Assembly (NCBI GenBank): GCA_025526935.1
Contig: JAHLKD010000103.1
Coordinates: 124,001 to 188,000 of the forward strand
DNA length: 64,000 nt
DNA from: Cladochytrium replicatum
Taxonomy: Eukaryota; Chytridiomycota; Chytridiomycetes; Cladochytriales; Cladochytriaceae
Direction: 5' to 3'
In this document: positions 59,421 through 64,000 of the stretch, one piece after another
Layout: each line of letters starts with the position of its first letter
Position numbering within the stretch: position 1 is the stretch's first letter
The notes under the pieces: model-generated
Databases searched by the model: none
What the model was told of the DNA's origin: nothing
Seen by the model: the letters and a program-made list of their open reading frames with translations, nothing else
Made by a program: the position numbers and the translations under genes

Positions 59421-62109
59421 CTACAACATTTGAAGCCGGGAAGAGGAAGTGATTGTTGAAAGGGACAGGAGAACAACGAAAGTGCTTTCCCTGGTGAAGA
59501 AAGAATGACAACATAGAGTGAACCATATCAGGGGCATCATCATCCAGCCAAAGTTGAAACATACTGGTTTGCAAACAGCAAGAATAAAATATAAACCAAA
59601 TTCAAGCGTAGGTCGAATGAAAGACAAAAACAAATGACGAACCACAACCAGAGAATGAGAACCAAACATCCTTGAAAAAGAAAGCAAAGCAAAAGAAGCT
59701 GCGCGCGCTTTGGCAAGTCGATGGGAAATAGTCAGTGAAACATCAAATCCAGTATCTCCAAAAAAGCAACCCAGATAACGAAATGAAGGCTTGAGAGGCA
59801 GAGTTTGACCATGAAGAAGCAAAGGCGAATTAGCAGGAATAGGAATTCTTGTGAGAATCACAGACTTCAAAGGAGCAAAAGAAAAACCACGAGCTTGGGC
59901 AAACTGGTCACAAACAGAGAGAAGAACCTGCATAGCATCCAAAGTAAGTGCAAACAAGGCCAAATCATCTGCAAATAAAAAAGAATTATATCGTGGTTTG
60001 GCAGGATGAAAGAGTATTATAGGTGGGGCAAATGGTCGGAGGAGCCCAGGTAGAGGATCAAGAAAAGTGATATAGAGAAGTGGACTGAGAACAGAACCTT
60101 GAAACAAACCTCTAAGCAAATCAAAAGCATCTGAAAACAATTTGCAACAACCACTCTGGAAGAACAAAAATCAAACAGAGACTTCAAAACAAAAACAAAT
60201 GGCAACGGTACTCCCCTAGAAAGAAGCTCAGCCCAAAGAATTGCACGATTTGTGGTGTCATAAGCTGCTTGAATATCTAAAAAACCAGCAACCTAAGGAA
60301 CCTTGGCATTAGACGCACGGGAGATACATGCCTGAAGACCAAAAACACATTCCATTCCCGAGCAGTGTGACTGAAATCCCGCTTGGGCAGCATCAAGTGG
60401 GCGTTGAGACGTGATAGCAGAATAAAGATGTGGCAGCAAAGCTCGCTCGAAAATTTTTCGGGCAACACACGAAAGAGTAATGGGGCGATAATTAGTAATG
60501 TCACCAAGCGTACCACGTTGCTTCTAAACTGGGTGCAAAAGCCCAAGATTCCATGAAGTGGGTGTAAGACTACTGCGAAAAATGGACTGAGAAAGTTGCA
60601 AGAACAATGGAGCAAGAATAGCTGAAATTGGGCGATAAAGTTCTGCAGGCAGACGATCATGACCCGGGGCAGACTCCAAAGGGCAGTCCCTAATAGCTAG
60701 AACAAAAGCTTCAACATCAAATGGCAGCTGAAAATCACACAGAACAATTGAAGGTGAAACTGGGGGAGCAGCCTGAGCATTGTAGACACTAGCAAAATGA
60801 TCAGCATATTTGGCTAAAGACTGAGGATCAAAATCTAAACCATTAGCTGAAGTACGAAAGTTAGCACAGCGCCGAGCATGAGAAACATGTTTCAGAACAG
60901 AAGGCACTGATGAAGAACTAGGGTCATCAAAAAAATTACGCCTACACCTGTGTGATCTCAGAGCTGATTTGAATGCTTTGTGACTATCACGTTGGCGAGT
61001 TCTTAGAAAAGGAAGAAGAGGGTCAGAAGAATTGTGGTGCAAGAGGGAATAATAGTCACGGAATGCTGAACGAGCCTTACTACGCAACAGAGCAATCTCA
61101 GGGGGCAAAGGAGTGGTCGCTGGTGCTCTACGACGAGGTGTTGGTGGTCCTAATGTCAGAACTGCTGCTGCCTCAACAAAATCAACTATAATTTGAAATG
61201 CGGAATCAATTGCTCCCTGGGCCACTGCACGAGAAAGAGAAGTCCCCACAGGGACCTGAAGTGGTTCCAATGCTGCTGTTAGCGCCTCTGATGTTGGAGG
61301 AAGCAGAATCTTAGCAGTTTCTCTGTGCGACTTACGAATAACTTCATCCTTTAACAATCGGAGATTCCAAGAAGGTAGAGGAGGAGGCACAGTGGCCTGA
61401 GGATCTGGGCCAGCTAAAGAAAATGAACAGGTCACTGCAAAATGGTCTGAAGGATGGGGAGCCATAGACTGGGGTTGATCATGCACTAAATAAGAGGAAG
61501 CTGTCACATAAGTAGAAGCAAAAAACAAATCAATAATTGAACTCCCTAAGTGGGAACGAAAAGTTCGGCGACGAGCTGAAGAAGAAGCTGGGACAACCAA
61601 TGAAAGTGAGTGGGCTGTAAAAAAAGGAAGAAGTGCTCTGGCACGGGCATTAGTAACATGATCACCAGTGCTCTGAGTTCTAAAATTGAAGTCACCCATC
61701 AAAACTACTGGTGTATCCGAATTCGAAACAAATTGAGGAAAATCAGATAATGCACCCAAACAGTCTTCCGCAGTCCAACGTGGGGGAAAATAAAATCCAC
61801 CAATCACGACCTGACGAAACCTAAACCACAAACCAAACCCAGAAGGAACTGATGCAATCAACCTAAATTGATAAGTACTGCAACGATGTGGGTTAATAAG
61901 AAGAGCAACACCAGATGCCAAAGGAGCGTCTGGTGGAGGCTGAGAATCACACAACAAATACTCAGAAGAAACACTGTCTAAAGTTAACTGATGAGTTTCT
62001 GTTAAAACTAAAAAATCAAGCTGATGAGTAACAAGCCAAGCAAGTAAATCTGAAAAATCCAAGTGCAAACCTCTACAGTTGAAGGTTCCAGAACGAAAAG
62101 TCCACATTA
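59421..62109 (-). pseudogene. LINE ORF2: AP endonuclease and reverse transcriptase
   Basis: Begins at ATG 62109-62107 (MWTFRSGTFNCRGLHLDF). Endonuclease motifs: VLTETHQ, VLMGDFNFR and the catalytic HPSDHFAVT. Reverse transcriptase blocks: CPLESAPGHDRLPAELYRP; then after an in-frame TAG near 60524, TNYRPITLSCVARKIFERAL; after another TAG near 60299, DIQAAYDTTNRAIL; then, in a shifted frame from about 60167, LFQGSVLSPLLYITFLDPL and the catalytic NSFLFADDLALFAL. Two nonsense codons and one frameshift make it inactive. No RNase H or zinc-knuckle end was recognised. Confidence 0.88.
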
Positions 62110-62821
62110 ATTGCGAGATGTAGGTTCAGAACGCGAAGAACGGGCTAAAGAAATAGTAGCTTCAAAGTCTGCAGCAGGAAGATTAGAACGAAGATAATGA
62201 AAAACTGCAGGATCATGAGTAATTCGCAAGAGGTGAGCAAATCTTTTGTGAACAGCCTTTGCTACAGCAACTTGACATTGCTCAAGTGATTGAACAGACC
62301 CAGAACGAAGCTGCCCAGGGTTAAAAAGATCAACGGGCACCTCATCACCTGGAAAAATGTCCTTGCGGGCTTGTCAGCACAGTCGGAAGTACAAATAAAC
62401 TCAGCAGTGTTACGCCCAATAAAACTAATATGGCGAATGTCACGCGAAAATTGAGGGTTTCCAGAAATTCGATTAATCAGAGTGCGGAGCTGATTAAGTG
62501 GCTGACGACTAATTTCCTTAAACCTCACAGTAGCAAAACCAGCATCACGATCACGAACAGGCTGAGGAGGATTGATCAAAATTGGTGACTCAGCCAGGTA
62601 ATCAATCACCAATCTGGGTGGCTGTAGTGATCTGCGAGATAGGGGGTCCACTCCAGCAACCACTGAGCGATAAAGGGCGGGTTGAGCATCAGCATCGGCA
62701 GCTTCAATACGAACAATAGCATTTGATGCACGCGAGGCAAATTTTGCAGTGCTGAAAGGCCCAAGATTGCGAGTAGCAGGGGCAGGTGGGGTTGGCTAGA
62801 TGTGGTTGTGCAGGAAATCAA
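62107..62821 (-). pseudogene. LINE ORF1 (RNA-binding gag-like), frame-broken
   Basis: Three overlapping frames: 62606-62821, 62262-62663 and 62107-62340. Text such as RLVIDYLAESPILINPPQPV, then GFATVRFKEISRQPLNQLR, followed by QVAVAKAVHKRFAHLLRI, looks like one original protein. It ends SEPTSRN with a TAA whose last A starts the ORF2 ATG (TAATG). No zinc knuckle seen in what remains; the 5' part may be lost. Confidence 0.65.
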
Positions 62822-63002
62822 CTCACAAGTTCGCGAGGTACGGACCTCAAAAAGTCAGTCACGTGACCGCCACAGTAGGATCAAGTACGCATCTGTACCA
62901 GTCCAATAGCAGTGTATGTCTTCCATTGGCCTTGTATGGGGTGCCAGTGCGCGCGGGTATAGACTAAATATTTGACTCGATTTGACTCGTGGCAGACCCT
63001 GC

Positions 63003-63125
63003 GCTGCGATCCAGATCTTCCGGAAGGAAAAGCCAAAACAACAGAACACTTATTTAAGGAGCCTGTGGCGATAACCCGTGAATCGACACACACACACAAC
63101 CTGAGGATCCAGATCACAGCTGGCA
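63003..63125 (+). repeat. Partial family A LTR copy with internal deletion
   Basis: Matches the plus orientation of the 47438-48036 LTR from GCTGCGATCCAGATCTT to CTGAGGATCCAGATCACAGCT, but lacks about 105 bp between GTGGCGATA and ACCCGTGAATCG and the last 10 bp. It lies head-to-head with the next solo LTR, making a hairpin-prone structure. Confidence 0.75.
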
Positions 63126-63133
63126 CTATGCTT

Positions 63134-63733
63134 TGTTGAACAAAGCTGTGGTCCGGATCCTCAGGTTGTGTGTGTGTGTCGATTCACGGGTTAATGTTAG
63201 TAAGAGATGAATAAAGAAGATTGCGAGTCACAAGTGCTAGGGCAAGAGAATGCTCCTTGTGTGTATCGCCACAGGCTCCTTAAATAAGTGTTCTGTTGTT
63301 TTGGCTTTTCCTTCCGGAAGATCTGGATCGCAGCAATAAGGTTTGACTCTTCTTCTCACAGGCGTAGCGAAGCATATTTATGCTAAGCTGTGCGTGAGAT
63401 CTAGTTCTCCTCAACAGGATTGTTCTCACACATGATTCCCACGAACGCGTTAATCATATGTAAACCTTTGCTGTGATCTGATCCGGGCTTCACTTCTACA
63501 AGTGGATGATAGAAAAGTAATGACAGTTTACTATACCTATGGCCGCAATAAATATAACCCATGAAGAAATAACCGGAGGTATCCAAACTCGTAATAGATC
63601 ATCATCTATATGCTTTAGTTCAATAGTTAGAAATGTTGCTCGGTGAAGAGTGACATTTCTGTATATCGGGCGTTTGTGTTTTTGTACTATCAATGACTGA
63701 ATTGGCCAAGTCCATCAATCGAAATACTTAACA
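63134..63733 (-). mobile_element. Solo LTR (family A), inverted, with TGCTT target duplication
   Basis: 600 bp, starts TGTTGAACAAAGC and ends CGAAATACTTAACA on the plus strand, the reverse complement of the LTR at 47438-48036 with a few per cent divergence by eye. The 5 bp on both sides are identical: TGCTT at 63129-63133 and 63734-63738. No internal sequence adjoins it. Confidence 0.9.
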
Positions 63734-63751
63734 TGCTTCTCCAAGAACCAA

Positions 63752-63997
63752 TAGCTCTTCCTGACAGTCCGAATTACGAAGCGGAAGGAAATCAATCGCC
63801 CACAGCGTCCGATAGTCATCGCCGGAGCTGCTGGCGGAGCTGCTAATGAAGCACAAGCACAATGGGAAGCAGAACTACGTGAACATTTGGCGATCGTCAC
63901 ACACAACAGTCGCTTACGTACGCAATATCGTGCTGAGATGCAAGATTGCCGTGCACAACAAGAAGGGAATAACGTCGCGGTTGGAATTCTATGCTAA
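63752..63997 (+). CDS. Hypothetical ORF at the window edge
   Basis: An open frame (LFLTVRITKRKEINRPQRPI..., then AANEAQAQWEAELREHLAIV, ending NVAVGILC) of about 80 codons with protein-like Ala/Gln/Glu composition and a likely helix. It lacks a clear start. An ATG-led ORF in another frame (MLLQEPIALPDSPNYEAEG) begins at the solo LTR insertion point. Possibly a gag-like fragment; no family recognised. Confidence 0.25.
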
Positions 63998-64000
63998 TGT

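Larger units (their letters stand above)
58712..62840 (-). mobile_element. Non-LTR (LINE) retrotransposon, degenerate
   Basis: Minus-strand element of about 4.1 kb with ORF1, then ORF2 (AP endonuclease and reverse transcriptase), an about 700-bp 3' region and an A-rich tail (AAAAAAAAATAGAAAAAATAG, minus orientation, at about 58710-58732). The 5' end is not sharp; coding-like sequence starts about 62821. No target duplication could be identified. Confidence 0.85.

Overview
The window reads as nuclear DNA of an early-diverging (zoosporic, chytrid-like) fungus. Genes are compact and split by many short introns, mostly 50-110 nt with GT..AG ends. The families are eukaryotic: histone chaperone HPC2/ubinuclein, transportin, aladin, a VIP36-type lectin, AFG1, VMA21. 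A hybrid histidine kinase carries an ethylene-receptor-like sensor, which established work reports from early-diverging fungi but not from Dikarya. The taxonomic placement is inference. All exon boundaries below come from reading splice signals and codon phase by eye.

Region 1 (1-21.4 kb) is dense and mostly on the minus strand: a Ser/Arg-rich unknown protein (+), then HPC2/ubinuclein, glucose-6-phosphate 1-epimerase, the ethylene-receptor-like kinase, transportin, histidyl-tRNA synthetase and an ER/Golgi L-type lectin. The kinase and epimerase genes appear to overlap by about 20 nt. Region 2 (21.4-24.9 kb) is gene-poor and holds a frame-disrupted ORF cluster.

Region 3 (24.9-45.9 kb) holds malic enzyme, an abundant-looking Ser/Thr/Glu-rich protein with a 5'UTR intron, aladin, a lipase, two leucine-rich-repeat proteins, AFG1 ATPase, lipoyl(octanoyl) transferase, VMA21 and a divergent PP2C-like protein whose catalytic fold is split by an insert of roughly 500 residues. 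Several products act in mitochondria (AFG1, LIP2, malic enzyme, one HTS1 form). LIP2 and VMA21 are divergent, and their predicted start codons overlap.

Region 4 (45.9-64 kb) is a nested transposon graveyard: a decayed Ty1/copia element, a hAT element bounded by inverted arrays of about 96-bp tandem repeats, an older hAT fragment, a degenerate LINE with ORF1/ORF2 overlapping as TAATG, and two about 600-bp solo LTRs of one family in opposite orientation, each with a perfect 5-bp target duplication (TGTTA and TGCTT). It also has large palindromes and a tRNA-like relic at the LINE 3' tail. The least ordinary features are the ethylene-receptor-like kinase, the hAT with repeat-array termini, the LIP2/VMA21 head-to-head overlap and the split PP2C.
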